Part shown: piece by piece, positions 32,069 through 44,100 of the stretch
Position numbering within the stretch: position 1 is the first letter of the stretch
Layout: each line of letters begins with the position of its first letter
From: Paraescarpia echinospica
Taxonomy: Eukaryota > Annelida > Polychaeta > Sabellida > Siboglinidae
Direction: 5' to 3'
NCBI GenBank assembly: GCA_020002185.1
Contig: CM034543.1
Span: 604,180-668,179 of the forward strand
Length of the DNA: 64,000 nt
Position numbers and translations under genes: made by a program
The notes under the pieces: generated by a model
Seen by the model: the letters and a program-made list of their open reading frames with translations, nothing else
What the model was told of the DNA's origin: nothing
Databases searched by the model: none

Positions 32069-35000
32069 ATGGAGTGCGGCGGCGGCGTCGACCGAGCATT
32101 GCTAAATGTCATCTGCTCGACGGCCGCGACGCTCTTGGTGCTACTGCAGCTCTTCGCGCCGCTGTCGACGGCGGCGGCTGGCGCAGGCAAGACGCTCACA
32201 GAACGCGACGTGCTGCCTACAAGGACGGGTATGTTACGTGTGTCCATCGGCCGTTTCGTCGATGTCAAACCCGGCATCGACCTTAATATCACCGTGTTGC
32301 CGGGCGATCGCTGCACAGTGCGGGTGCTGCACGACGTCGACGCACTGTCGCAGTTGCCCGGCCGCCTCATACCGTCCGTCTTTCCGTGCCACTTCGGCGC
32401 CGGCTCCGTCAGGTACCAGCACTACGGCTCTCGCCATCCGTCCGACGACAGCGTCCGGCTGCAGCTGCGCTACGACTCTGATACGCAGACGCTCATCGTT
32501 CCGTTCACACTGAATGTTGACGTCGACTTCACACAGCTCGAGATCGTCACGAAGAACATGCCGCTTGTCGTCAAGAAACTGCGCGGTTCTAGTCGGCCGT
32601 TCAGCGAGCGCACGACACAGTTCACGTACGACGACGCTACCCAGTTCTGTCGCGTCACCGTGCTGTCCGGGGCAGGCGGCGTGCCCCGCTACGGCGTTGT
32701 CGTCGATGCCAATGGCGTCCGGCCGACGGACAGGGACTGTAACGAGTTCATTTCCGCCAAGGTGCGATATCGTCACACGGCGTCGACAGACTCGCCTCGC
32801 AGGGACTACATCCCCATGTTGGCTCAACTGTTCGACCGGCAGTCAGGCCGACTCGTCAAGCAGGAGTACCTGCAGGCCATGGTGCGCATCAAAGCCGGAC
32901 GGACCAACAGGCGGCCGATACTGACACACGACGCCCTGCTTAGACTCGAGGTCAACCAGTTCGTCTTGACGGCAGTCACACGGCTTGTTCTCGCCGCCGA
33001 AGACCACGAGACACCAGCTGAACGCCTTGTCTTCAACATCACCCAGTCGCCAGCGCTAGGGGAAGGGTGTTTTGTCAGCACGGATGACCGCAGCCAGCCA
33101 ATCAGATCGTTCACGCAGCGAGACATGCAAGACTTGAAGATCGCCTATGATCCTCCGAGTGACGATTCTGACATACGGCGTGTCTTCCAGTTTGGAATGC
33201 AGATCATCGATGACGAAGGCGCCACGTCGGATCAGTTCAGTTTCACGGTCATTGTCAAGCTGATGAACACCCTGGCACCATCAGTTTCCCGCAACACCGG
33301 CATCCAGTTGTTCGAAGGACAGTCACGACAACTGCTCAGCAGCCAGAATCTACAAGTATCGGACGAGGACAACATCGGCAATGTGAGACTGTCCGTCGTA
33401 GCTGGCTTGCGACACGGCTCACTGACTGTTGGTGGTGTGCCCGAATGGAACTACTTCATCCCGGCAGACCTTGACATCGGCAATGTGGTGTACACGCATG
33501 ACGGCAGCGACACATACAGCGACAATATCGTCTTGAGAATGACGGATGGCGTGCACAACGTCGAGTTCCTTTTCCCCGTCACCGTCTATCCGGAGGACGA
33601 CGAGCCTCCAATCCTCGCCGTCAACACGGGACTGGAGACGTACAAGAGTGGTGCCGTTCGACTCACTCCCGACATTCTCAGTGCGACGGACATCGACAGT
33701 GACAATGCCGAAATACTGTTCACACTCGAGCAGCCGTATTCCAAGAACGGCTACATCGTGTTCCGTCAGATGGAAGTGCCGGCAGACCCGGACAAGTGGC
33801 GCCACGTCAACGGTTACTATGAGCGAGTGGTGTCACAATGGGGCCAGCGAGACATGGAGGCCGGTCACATGTTCTATATTGAGAGTGGCACCACGCACAC
33901 AACCGACGTCAAGTTGGACAGGATCCTGTTTCGCATCAGAGACACGCACTCGCCACCGAACATGTCTCCCATCCAACAGCTGGTCGTGACGGTCCTACCA
34001 GTCGACGACCAGGCTCCGATCGTCGTCACCGACACACCGTATCATCTGTCGGTGAACGAGTACGAACTGACACCGTTCAGCAGGCACGTGATGCAATACA
34101 GCGATGTCGACAGCAACAGTCGTGACCTGAAATATATCGTCACGCAACCGCCGTACATGAGCGACCCGACCGGCTCCTCCGACGGTGGCAACATCGTTCT
34201 CTGCGAAGATGACGACGTCGAAGTCGAAATCTTCACGCAGACTCAGGTTAACTTCAACAAGATATGCTACCAGCCGCCCGGCTCAGAAATCGGCATTGCC
34301 CCTCACGTTGTCAAGTTCGACTACCGTGTCGTCGATCCGGCGGGAAACTCCATCGATGGTCAGAGCTTTGTCATCTATCTGAATCCGGTTGACAACAAGC
34401 CCCCGAACGTTGTCAACAGCGGAGTGAGAGTGACGGAGAATGACAGAGTCGTCATCACGTCGGACATGTTGGATGCGATCGATCCGGACACAGACATAGA
34501 TCAGATCGAATTCAGCATCATCCAAGTGCCGCAGTACGGCTCACTACAGGTAGCAGGTGTCAACGTGCAGGTCGGGGACACGTTCAACAAGCGTGACATC
34601 TCTCTCGGACACGTCGTCTACATGAACACCGGAGACGAGAAGGAAGAGGATTCGTTCAGTGTCGATGTGACGGATGGGCGACACGTCGTGCCCGTCACGG
34701 TGAAGGTGACCGTTGACATGGTCGATGATGAGATGCCCACCTTCGTGCTGCCCGGCCTGCTCGGAGTGACCGTCACAGTGGAGGAAGGACAGTCAACCAT
34801 TTTGACCGTCGACCACCTCAAGGCGTTGGATCATGACACAGACGACGACAGGTTGACGTTCACCGTGGCGACCCAGCCGAAGGAGGGAGCCATACTACTG
34901 TCAGGGCAGAGGACAGAGAGTTTCACACAGAAAGACATTCTCGACGGTTTCGTTTCCTATCGCCATCTGGTGCCTGAAATTGGCATGCGCGTGAGAATCG

Positions 35001-37076
35001 ACTCGTTCAACCTGAGCCTGTCGGATGGGTCTGAGAAGTGGGTGGTTGGCGGAAATCGCATAACCAACGTTAATGTGCAGGTAAAGATCACACCTGTGGA
35101 TAACCAGAAACCACAGATAAGTGTCTACGGAGAGTTTGCCGTGCCTGAAGGTGGGAAAACGACACTCGAGACAGAATATCTGACTGTCGTCGATGCCGAC
35201 TCTGATGAAGGCGCCATTGTCTGTACCATCGTCAAACCGCCGTCCCACGGCTACCTGGAAAATATGGCTCCGGCTCCTGGTTCCGAACACTCCCGCGTTG
35301 GCATTCCGATCAGTGCATTTTCCAATGCGCACTTGAAAAAGGCCAGCATCAATTATGTGCAGAGTATTCATGAAGGCATAGAGCCGAGAAACGACAGATT
35401 CACCATCGAATGTTCCGATGGCATCAACGTGTCTCCCAAACGTGTGTTTCCTGTGATAATTACACCCGCCAATGACGAAACCCCGGAGATATATGTGCGT
35501 GAGTTCGTTGTCCAGGAAGGAAGCAACCTGGTTATAGACATGCCGATACTGAATGTGGTTGACAAAGATATTCCAGCCGATGAAATCCTGTTTTCTCTTT
35601 TATCGTTGCCGAACAATGGAAAACTTGTGAGACACGAGGCAAGGGGTTCGTTTGATGTGAAGAACTTCACGATGCTAGAGGTGAGACGTGGTAACATTGT
35701 TTATGAGCATGACAACTCGGAGACAATTAAAGACACGTTTAAAGTGAATGTGACGGACGGGAAACACTCGATCGAGAAGGAGATCGCCATCACTATACTG
35801 CCAGTCGACGACGAAACTCCACGTCTGACTGTCAACAACGGACTAGACGTGGAAGTGGACGAAATTGTCGTCATCACAAACGACGACCTTCGAGCAACCG
35901 ACCTTGACTCGAATGATGACAACATCACGTACATCCTGCAGAAGGTACCTGCCTACGGGTTCCTCCAGCGAGTCGCACCTACCCTCATGAACCTGACCCG
36001 GGGCATGAACTTCTCTCAGTGGGAGATCGATGTAGGTCACATGCAGTACAGACACACAGGTCGAGATGGGGTACGTGACCTCATTAAGTTTGACCTTACC
36101 GATGGTCACAACCCCTTCATTGACCGCTACTTCTACGTGAACATTGAGGGTGTAGATAAGGTCTACCCCGAGGTTCTAAGCAAGGGCGTAGAGCTGCCGG
36201 AGGGTGGAAGTATCATCCTGACGACTGACTTACTCAGCACCACAGACTCTAACAGCCCTGACGAGAACCTGGAATTCACCATAACCCGCGCCCCCAGTAA
36301 GGGGTACTTGGAGCTGACCGACAATCCAGGGGTGGCTATCACGACATTCACGCAACTACAACTGGCCGGCAACAAGGTTCGCTATGTCCACAGCAGCGAT
36401 GATGAGATCAAACTGGACAGCTTCGTGTTCGAAGTGACGGACGGTTTCAATCCCGTCTATCGCACCTTCAGAATCTCACTGGCGGACATCGACAACAAGA
36501 AGCCGATCTTGATGTTTGAGACACTGCGACTGCAGGAAGGCAACTACAAGCAGATCACCCCGTTTGAGTTGAAGGCCGTTGATCGGGACACCAGCGACCG
36601 GCTGGTGAAGTTCACAGTTGTCAGCAGTCCACGCCATGGCAGGATACTATACAACCGTTCCCGCAGCATCGCGTCATTCACGATGCACGATCTGAGTGAG
36701 AACATGATCTCATACAAACATGACGGCAGCGAGACGACGACAGACAGCTTCTCGGTGAGGGTGCGAGACAGAACACACCGCGACTTCTACGTGTTCCCCG
36801 ACACGTCCACGACCACCCGCCAGGCCCAAGTGATTCCCATTGAGATCATTCCTGTTGATAACTTCATCCCTCGACTCAAGCGCAATAAACTGGCGACATC
36901 GCTGTCGCTGTACGAGGGAATTGGACTTGGGTTCTTGTTCACGCGGCAGTACTTGACTGCAGAGGACCGAGACAGCCCCAATGACAAGTTGGTGTACGTC
37001 ATCACCCAGCCACCCAAGTTAGGTTACTTCATCAACAGTGCTGGAGGCAACCGGAGCATCAACAGCTGGACTCAAG
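32069..37076 (+). CDS. FREM2: FREM2-like exon 1: signal peptide, N-terminal region, CSPG repeats 1-12
   Basis: 5008 nt, 1669 codons plus one base. The ATG context is acgATGG (A at -3, G at +4). Residues about 11-37 form a hydrophobic signal peptide ([19 protein letters not shown]). Residues about 50-280 match the FREM N-terminal region ([39 protein letters not shown]). CSPG repeats start at about residues 280, 403, 514, 651, 780, 891, 1016, 1140, 1252, 1368, 1480 and 1601, each ending in a PVDDxxP-like linker and carrying the DxDS and DGxH/DGxN turns. The exon ends INSWTQ|gtagga; the continued open frame to 37348 (repeats of KKGREM type) is intronic purine repeat. GC-rich coding sequence contrasts with AT-rich introns. 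Confidence 0.96.
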
Positions 37077-38143
37077 GTAGGACAACTTTCTTTCTAGTTA
37101 TGAGACAGAGGAGGGAGATGATGGGAAGGAAGATTAAGAAAGGGAGGGAGATGAGGGGAAGGAAGAATAAGAAAGGGAGGGAGATGAAGGGAAGGAAGAA
37201 TAAGAAAGGGAGGGAGATGAGGGGAAGAAAGAATAAGAAAGGGAGGGAGATGAGGGGAAGGGGGAATGGTGGGGAGGGAGATGAGAGAAAGAAGAATGCG
37301 AGAGGGAGGGAGATGCAGGGAAGGAAGAATACGAAAGGAGGGAGATGAGGGGAGGGCAGAATGATAGAGGGCGGGAGATGAGGGAAAGAATGAATAAGAG
37401 CAAGAGGGAGATGAGAGGAAGACAAAATGAGGGGGGAGATGAGGGGAAGGAGGAATTAGAGGGCGGAAGATGAAAGGAAGGAGGAATGGTAGGGTGAGGG
37501 AGATGAGGGGAAGGCGGAATGATAGAGGGTGGGAGTTGAGGGGTAGGAAGAATAAGAAAGGGAGGGAGATGAGTGGAAGGGGGAATGAAAGGGTGGGAGA
37601 CGAGGGGAAAGAGGAATATGCTTAAGTTTTCGTATATGACTGTCACCCTCATATAAAACTTACAGACATGACTGTCACCTTTGTGCTTAAATATAAGATG
37701 TCTGTCTACAGACATGACTCTCATCAGGTTTTCATGCTTATAGACATGACTGTCGCCTTCATCTTTACAGACATGACTACCACCTTGAGGTATTGCTTAC
37801 AGACATGGCTGTCACATTCATGCTTACATTACTCTTGTCACTGTCTACTTATGTTTGCCTGGTGTCTGCAGATAGCAGTTTTTATGGCGATTGAACAATA
37901 CAGAACATAAATACAAGACAATTTTTCCAAATGTAATTTTCCTGATTGGCAGCATAGCCGAAGATGTTACCAGTGTATTCACAGAACCCTGCACATACTA
38001 TAATATGGCAAGAACAGATACCTTGTGTCACTGGTTGCTACTAGAGATGACAAGATAAAAAAATCAATTGATTTATAAATCCAATGAACATAATGTTTGT
38101 TTATGTTCAGATATATAGATATATAATATATATATATACACTG

Positions 38144-38180
<37 letters not shown>

Positions 38181-41100
38181 AACTACATACGTGTGAATAG
38201 TATAATTGTTCCTGATTTTTACCTCCCTCAGAACTGCGTATAAAGACGGCCTCTAGTATCAGTTACTGTTACTGTGTAACAGGTGTTGGTGCCTGACTCA
38301 GAACAGTGTCCTGTAAAGCCAGCCAATACCCAATATTCTTATTAATAATAATGGAACCTTGAGGGTGGTTGCATGTGTGCAGAAAGTCCTCATCAATGTA
38401 GAGCATTACATATGGGCGGGATTGTGGTGGGCTAATCATCACCACATATCACAAGGAGAAGGTAAATTTATATTGTCACCCCACCTATCAAGTGGGACAG
38501 ATATTAATGCAATTTGAAGCTGTTGTATATATTATATATATATATATTATATATATCTTAGAACTGGATGGCCTGGTTGGTCATGTAGTAGCAATCAGTT
38601 GAATCTGGTCACTGTTGACTGTGGTGTTGTTCATTTTGGATCACTCAACATCACAAGTCCCACACCACGTCTTGGTCGGCTAGGGGGGTTGAACCAATAC
38701 AAATCCATAAAATTTGTCTGTACTTAATAAACATATCAGACTGCCCCTTACATAACAGTTTATCTGTTTATTCATGCCTTGATGTTCTGACGACTAGGGC
38801 CTACCTGTTTGTATTCACACCTGTACATGCATAACATCTATTTTGGTTGCATACTTGCTCAAAGTAAAACCAGGAATGTTGTAATTTTGTTAGCCCAACT
38901 TTTTACTAAACCAAGTGTTTGACTGTTTCAATGATATAAGACAGATATTAGACATGAATCCTCTGTCCAGCCGTGGCCTAGTTCTCGCCACCCTGGTGCC
39001 ACATAGACTGCCAATGAATGTTTCTCGAGGGCAGTGTGTGTGTACAAAGCGGCTTCACTGTTTAAATATAGATAATCTAGCTAAGTTTTGTTTGGTGTAC
39101 TCTTGATATTACTTGATCGCTGAAATCACCACTTCAGACTAGAAGTTGGCTGTTTGTCTACTTGTATTTGTGAGGGTAATTTGTCTGTCTTGTTAGTCTT
39201 AATGTGAATACAGTACTGTCATTATCAAAGATATTAATATTTGATAAGTAATTGACTGAACAATGATTTGATCAGACTGGACAAGAGTGTGACGTGTAGC
39301 AGTGCTTATCATGATGAAGAAAGTTGTTAACTCTATTGTTGACTTAAGTAAGTCAGATGTGAGGTTATTGAATTAGTAAGTTAATGGATTAAGTTAACAG
39401 ATTACATATATTTACACAAGGCTTGGTGGTCGTTGAGCAAGATGGTAGTCTTCACAAAGTAGTAATACTAGATAGCTTTACATAGTTGAGTCTATTTCAA
39501 ACTTTAAACTTTCCTTCTCTAATTATTTCCAAAGTATTAACTGTACAGTTTGCAAAATTAACTTTGTTTAAAAATTCTTAGCATAGTTTTTAGCCAATAA
39601 CTTTGTAGCCTTTTATCTTTCATTTATTACCTGACATATTGAGCCACACTGATCAGTGTTCCCAGACCTGACTGACCAGGGCAGCAAACTACCCCACCAG
39701 TGACCCACCCACCCTGTGGACCGGACCACACATTCACTGATTCAGCTTCTTGAACCCTGCCATTTTCCAACTCCATTCTTGAGATATATAATATTTAATG
39801 TGGTCATATCTCTGGGCTCCCACCAACCAGACCATGATAAAGCAGGGATGTTATATAATTATCATAAGTGACCGTAATTTGATCAAAATTGTAAACACAA
39901 AATCCATCAAGTTGTGTACATATAATCCATCTGATGTAAATTGAGCAGTGATATTCAGTACAACTAGAGTCTAGGTATAAAGTAAATTTCTCCTGTTGGG
40001 CATTAAGCAGCAAGTGAAAGGATTTCCGTTGCCTGCAGCTGTGGTGGGGTGTGTTCGGTCACGCGTGACCAGCACTACATGGCAGCACAGATGGTGGCTT
40101 GAAGATTATCTCCACAATCATAAATGTATTGTTAGTCTAGATCTGTAGGCTAGTGTAGGGTGATGCACCTACCATAAATCAGTTACTAATCTCCTCACGA
40201 AAAAATACAATTTTTTTCAAAGTAGTAAAGAGAAAATGTTGACCTTACTTGAGAGGGTGTCCACAACATGGCAACATTCTACTTATAAATGAAACACTGA
40301 AGTGGTCCAGTGCTTGACCTGATTGTGAAGACAATTCTATATTTCATGTGTGCAAGAGTTAATCTATATATCTGCTCCACCACTTTCCATCATTCAAATA
40401 ATTAAGAGGTATGATTGGTTTATCAGCAGGAATCACCAACATAATGGCACGTTTGCAGCAGCTCTGTTAGATACTTTTACTTGGGAGTCATACTATAGTA
40501 GTTTTGAGAATGTGGGACATTCCAGTTAGATAATGCACACTTTTAGATCCCAACTAAATTAATTACACAGAGCATGGTGTATGCTTTTTCATGAATCTTT
40601 AGAAATACAGAAGGCAGCACACTTAGACATTACTGAATTCCTAAAATGTCCTGAAGAGACATTTCAGTTAGCCTATAACAGTAGACTGTATGTACGGTCC
40701 AAATTAAGGGTTGAAAAACATAGCTTTTTTTAGTACAAAATGATATTTCCTCTAGGGAAATTACCACATTTAAGATGTGTAACTGACACAGGTAGATTGT
40801 TTTACATTGCTAACACAACTGTAATAAGTCCATTGTTTTACATCATCTGGTAAGTATAATGTTTTACAGGGTTTGTGTATTTTTACACCGTTGACACAAC
40901 TGCTATCAGTGGACCGGTTTATGTCATCAGATAAGTGTCTACAATATCTTCCGCTGGCCAAGTCAGCCAACCAACAAACTTGTAAAAAGCACTTGAGCAA
41001 GTTGTCAGACTTTGGGTATGTAGGAGGGAGAGAGGGATCATAACCCTTAATGGCTCCCGCTAGACAGGAAGTAGTCTGCCCTCCATCACTGGTGGGGCAT

Positions 41101-44100
41101 TAGACATATGACAGCATAAGGGTAATAAACCCCATTTTTTCTCTTGTTCACATTACTTAGAAAAGAACCCCCAGGTCTTTCCATAGGAGAAATTATATTG
41201 ATATGTTTATTATTTTAGTTTTTTTCTATTTCCACTTTGTAATTATTTCAAGGGGGTGATGGTAGGTCTGGATGACTTCATGGCAAGGGCCCACTTGACC
41301 TTGCCATATTTATGTTCAACAGTCCAGAGTGTGTTTTGATACTTTGCCAAGTAACATTGCTAAGCACACCCCTATGAATATTGTTGACTACTAATTGAAA
41401 ACCAGTGCTAAATTGTANNNNNNNNNNNNNNNNNNNNNNNNNNNNNNNNNNNNNNNNNNNNNNNNNNNNNNNNNNNNNNNNNNNNNNNNNNNNNNNNNNN
41501 NNNNNNNNNNNNNNNNNNNNNNNNNNNNNNNNNNNNNNNNNNNNNNNNNNNNNNNNNNNNNNNNNNNNNNNNNNNNNNNNNNNNNNNNNNNNNNNNNNNN
41601 NNNNNNNNNNNNNNNNNNNNNNNNNNNNNNNNNNNNNNNNNNNNNNNNNNNNNNNNNNNNNNNNNNNNNNNNNNNNNNNNNNNNNNNNNNNNNNNNNNNN
41701 NNNNNNNNNNNNNNNNNNNNNNNNNNNNNNNNNNNNNNNNNNNNNNNNNNNNNNNNNNNNNNNNNNNNNNNNNNNNNNNNNNNNNNNNNNNNNNNNNNNN
41801 NNNNNNNNNNNNNNNNNNNNNNNNNNNNNNNNNNNNNNNNNNNNNNNNNNNNNNNNNNNNNNNNNNNNNNNNNNNNNNNNNNNNNNNNNNNNNNNNNNNN
41901 NNNNNNNNNNNNNNNNNNNNNNNNNNNNNNNNNNNNNNNNNNNNNNNNNNNNNNNNNNNNNNNNNNNNNNNNNNNNNNNNNNNNNNNNNNNNNNNNNNNN
42001 NNNNNNNNNNNNNNNNNNNNNNNNNNNNNNNNNNNNNNNNNNNNNNNNNNNNNNNNNNNNNNNNNNNNNNNNNNNNNNNNNNNNNNNNNNNNNNNNNNNN
42101 NNNNNNNNNNNNNNNNNNNNNNNNNNNNNNNNNNNNNNNNNNNNNNNNNNNNNNNNNNNNNNNNNNNNNNNNNNNNNNNNNNNNNNNNNNNNNNNNNNNN
42201 NNNNNNNNNNNNNNNNNNNNNNNNNNNNNNNNNNNNNNNNNNNNNNNNNNNNNNNNNNNNNNNNNNNNNNNNNNNNNNNNNNNNNNNNNNNNNNNNNNNN
42301 NNNNNNNNNNNNNNNNNNNNNNNNNNNNNNNNNNNNNNNNNNNNNNNNNNNNNNNNNNNNNNNNNNNNNNNNNNNNNNNNNNNNNNNNNNNNNNNNNNNN
42401 NNNNNNNNNNNNNNNNNTTATACTTCATCATCATTGTACAGCCATAGTGTCCCGTAGTTGGGCTTCGGCACCTGGGAGGGGATACATTTATACTTATAGT
42501 TCATCATCATTGTGCAGTCGTAGTGTCCCGTAGTTGGGCTTCGGCACCTGGGAGGGGATACATTTATACTTATAGTTCATCATCATTGTGCAGTCGTAGT
42601 GTCCCGTAGTTGGGCTTCGGCACCTGGGAGGGGATACATTTATACTTATAGTTCATCATCATTGTGCAGTCGTAGTGTCCCGTAGTTGGGCTTCGGCACC
42701 TGGGAGGGGATACATTTATACTTATAGTTCATCATCATTGTGCAGCCGTAGTGTCCCATAGTTGGGCTTCGGCACCTGGGAGGGGATACATTTATACTTA
42801 TAGTTCATCATCATTGTGCAGCCGTAGTGTCCCGTAGTTGGGCTTCGGCACCTGGGAGGGGATGCATTTATACTTATAGTTCATCATCATTGTGCAGCCG
42901 TAGTGTCCCGTAGTTGGGCTTCGGCACCTGGGAGGGGATGCATTTATACTTATAGTTCATCATCATTGTGCAGCCATAGTGTCCCGTAGTTGGGCTTCGG
43001 CACCTGGGAGGGGATACATTTATACTTATAGTTCATCATCATTGTGCAGCCGTAGTGTCCCGTAGTTGGGCTTCGGCACCTGGGAGGGGATACATTTATA
43101 CTTATAGTTCATCATCATTGTGCAGCCGTAGTGTCCCGTAGTTGCGCGAAGGCCTCAGCATGTCGTTTCCAAATCTGCCTGTCTTGCACTATCCTCTGCC
43201 AGATGGTGCCCTTCCATTACTCGTCTAGTTCATCTCTCCACCATCTCCTGGTCTTCCTCTAGATCGTTTCCCTTCGTAAGGTCTCCAGGTTATGATACGC
43301 GATGCCCATTGGTTATCTCGTAGTCTACTAATGTGCCCTGCCCAGGTCCACTTCTTAGCTTCCAAGTTAGCATATTAATATATAGATATTCACTATCAAG
43401 TGTCTAAAAGAACATATTCATGCGCATGTATAAGTGGAAGAGTTTTCGCTACCGCCCCAATCTGCCCGGGGCACCAGCTGTGCCCAGATAGTGCCCTAGT
43501 TCCCACAGACCCACATACACCAGGCTGCACTGGAGTGGTGGAGATTGCTGCCTCCAGTGTACCTGTCGAGTGGTTCACACCCTGGTAGAGCAGGAACCAG
43601 GTGGTGGAGTAGGATGGTCACCCGGAGGGAACTATTCCTGAGGCCAGCGTGGGTGGGCGGTCCATCTAAACATGTCAGTTACTATGGTTTGAGGCACACT
43701 GGGTCCAGCAGCAAAATAATGTGCTGTTTTTAATTTAAAACTAAGAATCTGAATAATATTTATTAATATGTTAATGTTGGGGCATTGTAGGTGCATCTGA
43801 AGTCCATTTGCCTATTTCTATGTTTAATCACTTCCTTGGACCATTGGCTTCTGCTATACCAATTGTCAATTGTCATGGGGGGTTCTCAGGAGCAGCATCA
43901 GGGGACAGTGTCAGGGGGCTGCATCAGGGGATCAAACCCCAAGACAGCCTATCAGAAGAGCTTGCTCAGAAGAGGGGTGGTGTCTACAGGCAATGTCATG
44001 GGGGGTGGCAGAGTTAGGGGGCAGTATCAGTCGGGGGCAGTGTGCAGGGCAGTGTGGGTGGCAGTGTCTGTACCACCAAGTTCAGCTATCCAGACTACCA

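Noticed and set aside
32074..35934. Many long overlapping frames on both strands within FREM2 exon 1
   Set aside because: Shadows of a GC-rich 5-kb coding exon; only the 32069 frame has domain structure.
37077..37348. Continuation of FREM2 exon 1 as a Lys/Arg/Gly/Glu-rich tail
   Set aside because: Pure purine tandem repeat following a good donor (caag|gtagga); FREM2 homology stops exactly at the donor.
41391..42457. Open frames across the N run
   Set aside because: Consist of assembly gap characters.
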